40,688 bases of DNA from Actinomycetes bacterium (GTDB taxonomy: Bacteria > Actinomycetota > Acidimicrobiia > Acidimicrobiales > Palsa-688). The translations under genes were made by a program, and so were the position numbers. Shown one piece after another: positions 34,418-40,688 of this stretch. The stretch lies in NCBI GenBank assembly GCA_021828685.1, contig JAJZDJ010000007.1, positions 1 to 40,688 of the forward strand, written 5' to 3'. Position 1 is the stretch's first letter, and each line of letters starts with the position of its first letter. The notes under the pieces were generated by a model that worked only from the letters and a program-made list of their open reading frames with translations, was not told where the DNA came from and did not search any database.

Positions 34418-34992
34418 CCGGTCGGATTCACACCCTTCAAGGATCGGCCATCCCTATCGACGTCTGCAGCTCCCCGAGTGCGGATCCGCAGCCGGCGTTT
34501 GTCGGGAGCCCCAAGAGCGTCGAGCTCACCTTGAACAGCGCTTTCAAGCAAGGGTCGCGAGGTGGACGCCGCCTCTGCTGAAATGCTGACGTTCCACGCT
34601 CCGGAGCGAGGGGCGACGCGGGCTTTCACCGGACTGACCGGGACCTGAAGCGCCACACGTCGCGCCAAGTGCGCCTCCGCTGGTCGGCGCAAGAGCAGGA
34701 CTGCGGCTGAGCCATCTGCAGCCGACCGGTATTCGAGCAGACGCTTGCGCTTCGGTTTCGCTTCAGCGATGAACAAGATTAGGCCTGCTCCGCCGACCGC
34801 TGCGCTGATGGCGATTGCGATAGAGGTGGACCACGCTGTCGTCTCGAAACTACGCAGCCAACTCCGGCCTGGAATCCATACGAATCCAGAGTTGCTCCAA
34901 GTGGAGACCGCCTCGATGACGACCAGCACGCCACCACTCAGAAGTACGGCACCGATGAGGAACACCAGGACTCGGTTGACGATCCGGCTCAT
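34414..34992 (-). CDS. DUF6286-like two-helix membrane protein
   Basis: 192 residues from ATG 34992, which overlaps the stop of the upstream gene as ATGA; a frame to 35049 would overlap that gene. Two membrane helices near the N-terminus (VLVFLIGAVLLSGGVLVVIEAV and SIAIAISAAVGGAGLILFIAEA) with an outer loop containing WIPGRSWL, then a cytoplasmic domain of about 110 residues ending RIRTRGAADVDRDGRSLKGV. Actinomycete Asp23 loci regularly carry such a protein, annotated DUF6286; its job is unknown. It is probably a membrane partner of the Asp23 proteins. Confidence 0.72.
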   Translation of the reverse strand: MSRIVNRVLVFLIGAVLLSGGVLVVIEAVSTWSNSGFVWIPGRSWLRSFETTAWSTSIAIAISAAVGGAGLILFIAEAKPKRKRLLEYRSAADGSAAVLLLRRPAEAHLARRVALQVPVSPVKARVAPRSGAWNVSISAEAASTSRPLLESAVQGELDALGAPDKRRLRIRTRGAADVDRDGRSLKGVNPTG

Positions 34993-35336
34993 CGGATAGC
35001 CAATCCTATATCCAGGTCGAGATCGGCGATATGGACATTCACCGACCACTCGACACCGTTGCTCTGCAGGATGTCCCGGACAGCCTTGCGCACATTTTCC
35101 ACTACACGCAGAAAAGCGAAGTCGGTGACAACAATTTGAATGAAGACCGACCCGTCGCTGAAACCTACTCCAGCGATAGTGCCTCCTCGGAACTGAGTAC
35201 CGATAGGTATTCCCGGACCTGCCGTCAGCGCAGCTCCAGGGACACCGCCCACAGCAGCGGCTATATCCTGAGCGAGCCTCCCGCGACCTACTTTCGGCGG
35301 CTTGGAGGACAGCTCATCTGCAAGTTGACGCGTCAT
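34989..35336 (-). CDS. Small Asp23-like protein
   Basis: 115 residues, ATG start. The pattern IAAAVGGVPGAALTAGPG followed by short beta-strand segments (GVGFSDGSVFIQIVV), a helix (VVENVRKAVRDILQSNG) and a last strand VEWSVNVHIADLDLD matches the alternating fold of Asp23/Gls24 domains, in reduced form. It lies 21 bases downstream of the full Asp23 gene and overlaps the next membrane-protein gene by ATGA. Probably a divergent second Asp23 subunit; function not known. Confidence 0.7.
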   Translation of the reverse strand: MTRQLADELSSKPPKVGRGRLAQDIAAAVGGVPGAALTAGPGIPIGTQFRGGTIAGVGFSDGSVFIQIVVTDFAFLRVVENVRKAVRDILQSNGVEWSVNVHIADLDLDIGLAIR

Positions 35337-35357
35337 TCGAATCTTCGACGCAGGCCG

Positions 35358-35885
35358 TCACGCCACTCGGCTCGGCTGGTTGTCGTCGTCGCCGTCCAAG
35401 AAAAGATCGTCGACTGCGACGTTGACTTCCACCACCTCGAGGCCTGTCATCGCCTCGATACGGTCGATCACATTCTCCCGGATAGCATTCGCCGTCTCGA
35501 CAATGCTCTGACCGTAGTAGGCGACGATGTCGATGTCGACTGCTGCCTGGCGTTCGCCCACCTCCACAGTTACACCTTGCGTCGTCGCAGCCGTGGCGCC
35601 GCCGGGGATCTTCTGGCGAATGGAACCAAAGGTCCGCGCGAGGCCTTTGCCCATCGCCTGGACGCCCGGTATCTCCTGAGTCGCAATGCCCGCAATCTTT
35701 GCCACGACCGACGAGGATATCGTCGTCGTACCGTGCTCGCTCTGCAGCGACGCGCTCGCGCCGGACGAACGTTCGAGTGAGCGCCCCTGCCCGCCCCCTA
35801 CGCCTGGCGAGCCGCTGGGGAAGGACGAGGCACCGGCGGCTCCGGGTGAGGTCGCGAAATCTTGGGTAGATGCTGTGTCGGTCAT
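35358..35885 (-). CDS. Asp23/Gls24 family envelope stress response protein
   Basis: 175 residues from ATG 35885 with AAGGAG seven bases upstream; a frame to 35951 lacks a ribosome site. The first 50 residues are low-complexity Ser/Gly/Pro. The Asp23 domain follows: TTTISSSVVAKIAGIATQEIPGVQAMGKGL, then VTVEVGERQAAVDIDIVAYYGQSIVETANAIRENVIDRIEAMTGLEVVEVNVAVDDLFL (positions about 105-160). Asp23 proteins form membrane-associated filaments or rafts and are induced by cell-wall stress. The disordered N-terminus is longer than in Firmicutes. It is the second gene of the operon. Confidence 0.92.
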   Translation of the reverse strand: MTDTASTQDFATSPGAAGASSFPSGSPGVGGGQGRSLERSSGASASLQSEHGTTTISSSVVAKIAGIATQEIPGVQAMGKGLARTFGSIRQKIPGGATAATTQGVTVEVGERQAAVDIDIVAYYGQSIVETANAIRENVIDRIEAMTGLEVVEVNVAVDDLFLDGDDDNQPSRVA

Positions 35886-35962
35886 TTGGACTCTCCTTTG
35901 GGTGATGCCTGATCCATATCGGGTGGCCTGGATCTCCAGGGTCGCCCCCAATGGCTGCGCCG

Positions 35963-36166
35963 TCAGCGACGACGTGCCGTGGTGCCGCTTGGCGAACGAA
36001 ATCGAGCTGTCATCTGGTCGAGATCGAGTTCTCCCTCGAGGACCCTAACGATTCCCCATCCGATCAAGCCGGCTGCTACTGCTGCAAGGACGACCCATCC
36101 GGCCTCCCACGCAAGCCATACGAGCAGAACTGCGATCAAAAATACGTACTGCGATCGTGTCATCAC
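35963..36166 (-). CDS. Small membrane protein of Asp23 operons (DUF2273-like)
   Basis: 67 residues, ATG start with AGGAAGGAG six bases in front. Almost entirely one or two membrane helices (YVFLIAVLLVWLAWEAGWVVLAAVAAGLIGWGIV positions 7-41), ending with the charged VLEGELDLDQMTARFRS tail. Small proteins of this size and tail open Asp23 operons in many Gram-positive bacteria. First gene of the operon; an inverted repeat lies 24 bases upstream. Function unknown, probably membrane organisation of the Asp23 complex. Confidence 0.75.
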   Translation of the reverse strand: MMTRSQYVFLIAVLLVWLAWEAGWVVLAAVAAGLIGWGIVRVLEGELDLDQMTARFRSPSGTTARRR

Positions 36167-36189
36167 GGACTCCTTCCTGAAGTCGGCCT

Positions 36190-36214
36190 GGGTAACCTCT
36201 CCTAGTTGTTACCC
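36190..36214. promoter_or_regulatory. Inverted repeat upstream of the Asp23 operon
   Basis: GGGTAAC (36190-36196) and GTTACCC (36208-36214) are perfect 7-base arms around an 11-base spacer, about 24 bases from the first start codon of the operon. On the minus strand the outer GGGTAAC resembles the GGGTA -10 element of stress sigma factors, but no GTTT -35 was seen at the right distance. A dimeric regulator site is equally possible. Confidence 0.4.
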
Positions 36215-36331
36215 CGATACGACCCGCGACGACACAAAATTGACGTCATAGCCCTTCCGAAGCCGATCTTGCACCGTCACATTCAGCCTGAAACTAGCCT
36301 GCACCTGGCCCCTTCAGACGGGGGAACTGAG

Positions 36332-36796
36332 CTAGTGGTCCTTCTTGCCCCCACCGCCGCTGCCCTTGTCGCCTGCATTGCCCGGCGGGCGATACGAGGG
36401 AACCGGAACAGTTGTCGTGGGGGTTGTCGTGGGGGTTGTCGTGGTGGTCGTCGTGGTGGTGGTGGTCAGTGTCGTAGTTGTAGTGGTCGGCGCAGTCGTA
36501 GACGGACTGGGAGTGCTCCGAAGCGCCGCATCCACTTGAATGACCGCATTCAATATCGTGTTGGCCCGTGATGACGTCAACTGTCCAGCAGCCTGAAGCC
36601 GTCTGACGTCAGCAACCAGCTTCTCGACGGCTGCTTGAGCACCCGCACTGTTGTGCGCATCCGCCGTGGCTCGCACCGAGGCTACATCGCTCTGTAGGAC
36701 CCCTAGGGCGGAGTTGGCGTTTGCTGCCGACGTGCCGCAGCTCGCAAGGACAATAGCCGTAGCGCAGGAGGCAGCAATCAGACGCAGCTTCGTCAC
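36332..36796 (-). CDS. Secreted lipoprotein with poly-threonine stalk, coupled to the kinase
   Basis: 154 residues from GTG 36796, which overlaps the kinase stop as GTGA; longer frames to 37147 are shadows of the kinase gene. Signal peptide KLRLIAASCATAIVLASC with lipobox Cys20. Residues 28-95 form a small helical domain with VEKLVADVRRLQAAGQLT and ANTILNAVIQVDAALRS, resembling the FIMAH type of helical repeat. Residues 99-129 are a nearly pure threonine tract broken by a few Pro/Leu, then VPVPSYRPPGNAGDKGSGGGG and a basic KKDH tail. Anchored outside the membrane, the threonine stalk may span the wall and be glycosylated. Coupling suggests it is the ligand sensor or partner of the kinase. Confidence 0.72.
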   Translation of the reverse strand: MTKLRLIAASCATAIVLASCGTSAANANSALGVLQSDVASVRATADAHNSAGAQAAVEKLVADVRRLQAAGQLTSSRANTILNAVIQVDAALRSTPSPSTTAPTTTTTTLTTTTTTTTTTTPTTTPTTTVPVPSYRPPGNAGDKGSGGGGKKDH

Positions 36797-37980
36797 GGCT
36801 GGACCGCCTTGGAGAGGTTGTTCAGAGCTTGCGAAAGCGCCGGCTGGATCGAGCCCAGAGTCGTCTTCGCAGCGACCGACGCTGGGGTCGTAGTCGTCGG
36901 TGACGGCCCCCTGTTGTGGCCACCGAGCGCCACGGAGGCGACGACCACCACGATGACAAGCGCAGCGATCAAACCGGCTAACACAGCGAAGCGGGAATGA
37001 TCCGCCACGCTGGTCTTGAAGCGTCCGATGAAATCGGCTCGCCCTGGCACGAAGAGCGGCATTTGAGAGTCGAGCACCTGCGTATCCGAACTCGGCCGCT
37101 CGTAGTCTGTGATCGGGATGGGAACAGTGGACGTAGGTGCGGGACAACTCGGCGGGACAACGACTGGCGCGACCCAGCGGGTCTGAAGCGCATCGAGCAT
37201 GTCCCGAGCCGTGAAAAAGCGTCGGTCAGGTTCCCGAGCCATCGCCGCCTCGATCACCGCGACAAGGGCCGGGTCGACACCCGGACACGCCTCGGCAAGC
37301 GGAACTGTCTGGCCGTCAGCTATCGCCCGGACCAACTCAATGGGGTTCTTCTCTGCGAATGGCTTTTGCCCGGAGAGACATTCGTAGCCGACTACGCCGG
37401 CAGCGTACAGATCGTCGGCAACTGAAGCCGGTTGACCCGACAACCGTTCCGGACTCAGGTATGCCGCCGTCCCCAACACGTGACCGGTCAGCGTGAGGTC
37501 GGTGTCAGTCGTCTTGGCGATCCCGAAGTCGGTCACCTTTACGCTGTCTCGATCGGCGACAAGGACGTTCCCCGGTTTGATGTCGCGGTGCAGGATACCT
37601 GCCTCATGGGCGGCTTGGAGCGCCTCGACCACGTCGACGAGGATCTTGCGAACGCGGCGGTCGGGCAGGCAACCGGCCGCAATCTCGTCTCCGATCGTCC
37701 GCCCTGACAGTCGTTCCATCACGATGTAGGGCACGCCCTGCTCTTCGCCGCAGTCGTAGATGGCAACCACCCGGGGATGGTTGAGCGTCGCTGCGAGAGA
37801 CGCCTCCGCCTCGAAACGCCGGCGTAGATCCGCGTTGTCCGCTAACTCGGGGCGAAGAATCTTGACGGCCACCGGCCGGCCGAGACGGATATCCCAGCCA
37901 TCGCGCACTTCGCCCATGCCGCCTTTACCCAGAACGTCCCGCAGCTCATAGCGACCGCCGAGGCGGTCAGGCACCGACAT
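36793..37980 (-). CDS. Membrane Ser/Thr protein kinase (PknB/Hanks type, no PASTA)
   Basis: 395 residues from ATG 37980; a frame to 38073 has no ribosome site. Kinase domain residues 11-270: glycine loop LGKGGMGEV, Lys40 in AVKIL, HRDIKPGN (catalytic Asp133), DFG (Asp151), LSPERLSG in the activation segment. A Pro/Ser/Thr juxtamembrane region leads to one membrane helix at about 331-353 (FAVLAGLIAALVIVVVVASVAL). The outer tail is only about 42 residues (GGHNRGPSPTTTTP...NNLSKAVQP), lacks PASTA repeats, and has a short helix resembling the lipoprotein's helical domain. It is coupled to the lipoprotein gene and sits next to the Asp23 operon, so envelope sensing is the likely job. Confidence 0.93.
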   Translation of the reverse strand: MSVPDRLGGRYELRDVLGKGGMGEVRDGWDIRLGRPVAVKILRPELADNADLRRRFEAEASLAATLNHPRVVAIYDCGEEQGVPYIVMERLSGRTIGDEIAAGCLPDRRVRKILVDVVEALQAAHEAGILHRDIKPGNVLVADRDSVKVTDFGIAKTTDTDLTLTGHVLGTAAYLSPERLSGQPASVADDLYAAGVVGYECLSGQKPFAEKNPIELVRAIADGQTVPLAEACPGVDPALVAVIEAAMAREPDRRFFTARDMLDALQTRWVAPVVVPPSCPAPTSTVPIPITDYERPSSDTQVLDSQMPLFVPGRADFIGRFKTSVADHSRFAVLAGLIAALVIVVVVASVALGGHNRGPSPTTTTPASVAAKTTLGSIQPALSQALNNLSKAVQP

Positions 37981-38080
37981 GTTTCCAAAGTAACAACGAC
38001 ACGACCCAAAGCGGCAGGACTCCGCGTTCATCGGCGCGTCGGTGCTCGCCGGATGGCTCTCGACCCCTATCATTGTTCTG

Positions 38081-38806
38081 ATGAAGACACTGGTTGTAGG
38101 CGACGCTCGGATCCTCTATGACGACTCGGGCAGCGGCCCGGCGGTTCTGTGCCTGGCCCCGGGAGGCCTATCGGCATCCCGGGCAGAAGTTTGGAGCCGT
38201 TCGCCGTGGAACCCTGTCGAGCGCCTGGCAGGCCAATACCGGATCGTGGTAATGGATCAGCGAAACACCGGCACTTCTTGGGCGCCGATTAAAGCTGACG
38301 ATGGCTGGGGAAACTACGCAAACGACCAGCTCGCTTTAATGGATCACCTCGGAATCGAAACTTTCTCTGTCGTGGGGATGTGCATCGGCGGTGCTTTCAT
38401 AGCCCGACTTCTCGCGGACGCACCTACCCGGGTGAATGCCGCAGTTGCGATGCAACCGGTCGGACTGGACGGCAACAGGGATGTCTTCCTTCGACTGTTC
38501 GATGATTGGCGCGCCGGCGCAGAAAGTGGACATCCCGAGGCCGGCCCGGACGACTGGAACTCATTGCGCCATTCGCTGTTCGGCACCGATCGCTTGGTCT
38601 GGAGCGTCGACGATGAGGCGCTCTCCGGTTTCGACCGGCCCCTTCTCGTGTTGCAGGGCGACGACGAGTACCACCCTCGTACAGTGTCGCGGCGCATGGC
38701 TGAGCTTGTACCCAAAGCAGCCCTGGTTGAGCGGTGGAAGAAGCCGGACGAGGTCGCTTCCGCGGATGAGGTGATTCGAGGTTTTCTATCGGAGCACACA
38801 CGGTAA
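38081..38806 (+). CDS. Alpha/beta hydrolase with cysteine nucleophile
   Basis: 241 residues from ATG 38081; the frame is open to 38042 without a better start. Alpha/beta hydrolase core: LCLAPGG after strand 3, IVVMDQRNTGTS, the nucleophile elbow VVGMCIGGAF with Cys101 in place of the usual Ser, and LLVLQGDDEYHPRTVS carrying the acidic residue. The catalytic His is not clear; DDEYHP or the C-terminal SEHTR are candidates. A Cys at the elbow is normal in dienelactone hydrolases and some C-C hydrolases. Substrate unknown. Divergent from the kinase gene with 100 bases between the starts. Confidence 0.82.
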   Translation: MKTLVVGDARILYDDSGSGPAVLCLAPGGLSASRAEVWSRSPWNPVERLAGQYRIVVMDQRNTGTSWAPIKADDGWGNYANDQLALMDHLGIETFSVVGMCIGGAFIARLLADAPTRVNAAVAMQPVGLDGNRDVFLRLFDDWRAGAESGHPEAGPDDWNSLRHSLFGTDRLVWSVDDEALSGFDRPLLVLQGDDEYHPRTVSRRMAELVPKAALVERWKKPDEVASADEVIRGFLSEHTR

Positions 38807-38913
38807 AGTTTTTTCACGATTTCCTTTGCACGAAAACCGTTGAATAAACTTCATCCCGCTAGAAAGACCTTCGCGTTCATGACCTCGGTTTAACAAGGAG
38901 CAAAGGAGACAGG

Positions 38914-40038
38914 ATGACAACCCACCGGCACGCCATCCCGGCCACCATTGACGATGTCACCTCCGAGTGGTTGGAGGTCGTGCTGGGCAGCGCCGGGGTG
39001 ATCCCCGCCGGTTGGCGCCTGGGTGACATGGATATCACTCGGATCGGGGAGGAAGGCTTGATGGGGGAGATTTACCGGGTGGGCCTAGTCTCCAGCAGCG
39101 ACCCGGGCGGCGAAACACGCGGCGAAACAGGCGTTGTGCCGGCGAGTGTGGTCGTGAAGCTCCCGTCGCGACACGAAGGCTCCCGCGCGCAGGGGATCGC
39201 CCTCGGCATGTACGAGGCCGAGGTCAGGTTCTACAACGAGCTGGGCCCCTCTACCCCGACCGGTCTCCCGGCACTCTACTTTGCGGCTATCGAGCCGGGC
39301 ACAGCTGACTTCGTCATCGTCATGGAGGACCTCGGGCATTTAAGTATGGTCGATCAGCTGACGGGAATGACGACCGAACAGGCGGCGGCGGCGCTGCGCA
39401 TCCTCGCCGACATCCATGCCGCCTGGTGGGACCGGGTCCAGGTGCCCGATCTGGAGTGGATCCCGACTATGAGCGGAGACCGCGTCGCGTATGTGGACCA
39501 GCTCCTGCCGCAGCTGTGGCCTGCCGCTTCGGCGGTGATAGCGGAGGCGCTGCCACCAGGCGGACTGGAGCTCGGGGAGCTTTTTAGCCACAGCTACCTG
39601 AAGATGCAGAAGAAGTTCGCGTCGAGGCCGTGGACCCTCGCGCACCAGGACTACCGCTCGGACAACCTCCTAGTTGGCAACGCGACCACTGACGAGGTCG
39701 TGGTTGTCGACTGGCAGGGGATCGGCCGTGGACCTGCCGCCTACGACGTCTCCTACCTGCTCGGAGCCTCGCTCACCGTCGCGGACCGTCGGGCCTGCGA
39801 ACGCGACCTCGTCGCCGGCTACTTCCAGCGGTTGACGTCACGTGGCGTCGATTACACTCTCGAGCAGGTTTGGGACGATTACTGCTACGCCCACGGGCTG
39901 GGAGGACTCGCCGTCACCATCGTGGCAGCAGCGACACTGGACACTACGAGCGCCCGCAGCAAGGCGCTGGTCAACTGCATGGCCGAGCGCTACTTCACGG
40001 CAGCACTCGACCACCGCTGCCACGAGCTGATGCGCTGA
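38914..40038 (+). CDS. APH/DUF1679-like phosphotransferase
   Basis: 374 residues, ATG preceded by AAAGGAG. Kinase-like fold of the aminoglycoside-phosphotransferase/choline-kinase group: SVVVKLPSRHEGSRAQG holds the ATP-binding lysine, VMEDLGHLSMVDQL is the hinge, LAHQDYRSDNLLVGN is the Brenner catalytic motif (HxDxxxxN), and VVVVDWQGIGRGPAAYDVSYLL the metal-binding Asp. Members with an EVRFYN segment, here YEAEVRFYNELG, phosphorylate lipids, sterols or CoA-type substrates in actinomycetes rather than drugs. Acyl-CoA dehydrogenase partners are not adjacent. The 107 bases upstream (38807-38913) are AT-rich but no clear promoter was found. Confidence 0.85.
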   Translation: MTTHRHAIPATIDDVTSEWLEVVLGSAGVIPAGWRLGDMDITRIGEEGLMGEIYRVGLVSSSDPGGETRGETGVVPASVVVKLPSRHEGSRAQGIALGMYEAEVRFYNELGPSTPTGLPALYFAAIEPGTADFVIVMEDLGHLSMVDQLTGMTTEQAAAALRILADIHAAWWDRVQVPDLEWIPTMSGDRVAYVDQLLPQLWPAASAVIAEALPPGGLELGELFSHSYLKMQKKFASRPWTLAHQDYRSDNLLVGNATTDEVVVVDWQGIGRGPAAYDVSYLLGASLTVADRRACERDLVAGYFQRLTSRGVDYTLEQVWDDYCYAHGLGGLAVTIVAAATLDTTSARSKALVNCMAERYFTAALDHRCHELMR

Positions 40039-40089
40039 CAGGCGGCGGCCGAGGCGGCTCACCTTCGCCGGATTGTCCTGTCCACGCTG

Positions 40090-40688
40090 CTAACTGAGGG
40101 TACCCGCAAAGAGGCTGGCTAACTCGTCCCAGTGACGCTCAGCGGCCGCCTGGTTGTAGACCGGGAAGTCGGCCATCGTCCACCCATGCAGAGCGCCGTC
40201 GTATATCTCGCAGCGGTGCTCGACGCCGGCGTCAGCGAGCGCCTGCTCGAGCCTGTCCGCCATGTCGGGGGGATAGGAGCTGTCGTTATCAGCGCCTGCC
40301 ACGTAGACCCGGGCCGCCATATGAGGCGCGAGGAGGTGGGGGCTGAGCTCGGCGTCGGTGGCCAGGTTGCCACCGTGGAAGCTAGCGGCGGCGGCGACAC
40401 GGTCCGGGTAAGTTCCCGCCGCGGTAAGCGACATGGCCCCGCCCATGCAGTAGCCGGTCGTGCCGACCTTGGTTCCAGCTACGTCGTCACGGGTGTTGAT
40501 GTAGTCGAGGAAGACCCCGGTGTCCTCCGCTGCTCGACGATTGTCGGTCGAGGAAAACAAATGAGCTAAAGCGCTCCTCACATCTCCTGAAGCGAACACC
40601 GCCTTCGGGTCCAATGGCTCGTAACCTCCGGCCCGGTAGAACAGGTCGGGCACCAGCACCACGTAGCCGCAATCGGCGAGGCGCTGGC
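40090..40688 (-). CDS. Dienelactone hydrolase family protein, 5' end outside window
   Basis: About 199 C-terminal residues; the frame is open to the right edge (QRLADCGYVVLVPDLFYR), so the GTG at 40662 is probably internal. Nucleophile elbow GTTGYCMGGAMSL with Cys, acidic residue region VAGADNDSSYPPD and His in YDGALHGW complete the Cys-Asp-His triad of dienelactone hydrolases, which open lactones such as those from chlorocatechol breakdown. FASGDVRSALAHLFSS before the elbow is common in the broad carboxymethylenebutenolidase family. It converges on the phosphotransferase gene with 51 bases between stops. Confidence 0.9.
   Translation of the reverse strand, partial: QRLADCGYVVLVPDLFYRAGGYEPLDPKAVFASGDVRSALAHLFSSTDNRRAAEDTGVFLDYINTRDDVAGTKVGTTGYCMGGAMSLTAAGTYPDRVAAAASFHGGNLATDAELSPHLLAPHMAARVYVAGADNDSSYPPDMADRLEQALADAGVEHRCEIYDGALHGWTMADFPVYNQAAAERHWDELASLFAGTLS

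Noticed and set aside
36345..36539. Plus-strand ORF with a long valine run
   Set aside because: Mirror image of the poly-threonine tract of the minus-strand lipoprotein.

Overview
The window is G+C-rich, densely packed DNA from an actinomycete-like bacterium. An uncultured Acidimicrobiia-type soil or water organism would fit, but the sequence does not prove a taxon. The pointers are two luciferase-like (F420/flavin) oxidoreductases, two small split-barrel PPOX proteins, an adjacent furA-katG pair, an Asp23/AmaP/DUF6286 envelope-stress operon, a GMC oxidoreductase with a gluconate-dehydrogenase subunit-3 homologue, and frequent GTG/TTG starts with 4-base stop/start overlaps. I saw no tRNA, rRNA, CRISPR array, phage gene or intact insertion sequence. 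No stretch over about 300 bases lacks a gene; the longest gaps are about 300 bp (27099-27395) and 260 bp (28513-28772).

Layout. 1-3.8 kb: the 3' end of pgi, an XdhC-like protein, a CDF metal exporter and a luciferase-like monooxygenase. 3.9-5.4 kb: a broken AAA ATPase/PD-(D/E)XK gene with an in-frame TAA, no usable start codon and an intact, repeat-decorated promoter. 5.4-8.1 kb: furA-katG oxidative-stress pair. 8.1-9.0 kb: a probable toxin-antitoxin pair with a leaderless antitoxin and a CTG-initiated RelE/ParE-like toxin. 9.1-15.6 kb: an FMN alpha-hydroxy-acid dehydrogenase, a GAF histidine kinase with its OmpR-type regulator (with an 11-bp-period direct repeat upstream), an F420-type oxidoreductase, a PPOX protein and an acyl-CoA ligase. 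15.7-21.6 kb: an M20 peptidase facing a Rieske oxygenase / acyl-CoA ligase / SDR / PPOX catabolic operon.

21.7-28.0 kb is a coherent nitrogen-scavenging locus: an allophanate-hydrolase C-domain-like protein, an allantoate/ureido amidohydrolase and a PuuE-type allantoinase on the plus strand, converging on a glutamine-type ABC importer on the minus strand. A divergent GntR/FCD regulator follows, with two TGTATACGT boxes in the shared intergenic region. This suggests regulated uptake and hydrolysis of allantoin-like ureides. 28.0-33.5 kb: a lone GAF protein, a possible gene remnant, then an oxidation operon (unknown four-helix membrane protein, subunit-3 homologue, GMC flavoprotein, mandelate-racemase-type enolase, GPR1/FUN34/YaaH-like transporter).

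33.5-38.0 kb (minus strand) is the most unusual part. An Asp23 envelope-stress operon has a J-domain-only gene at its distal end, behind a tandem-repeat block. Next to it is a membrane Ser/Thr kinase whose stop codon overlaps the start of a poly-threonine lipoprotein gene. The window closes with an alpha/beta hydrolase with a cysteine nucleophile, an APH-like phosphotransferase and the 3' part of a dienelactone hydrolase gene.

All assignments come from reading motifs by eye; no database search was run.
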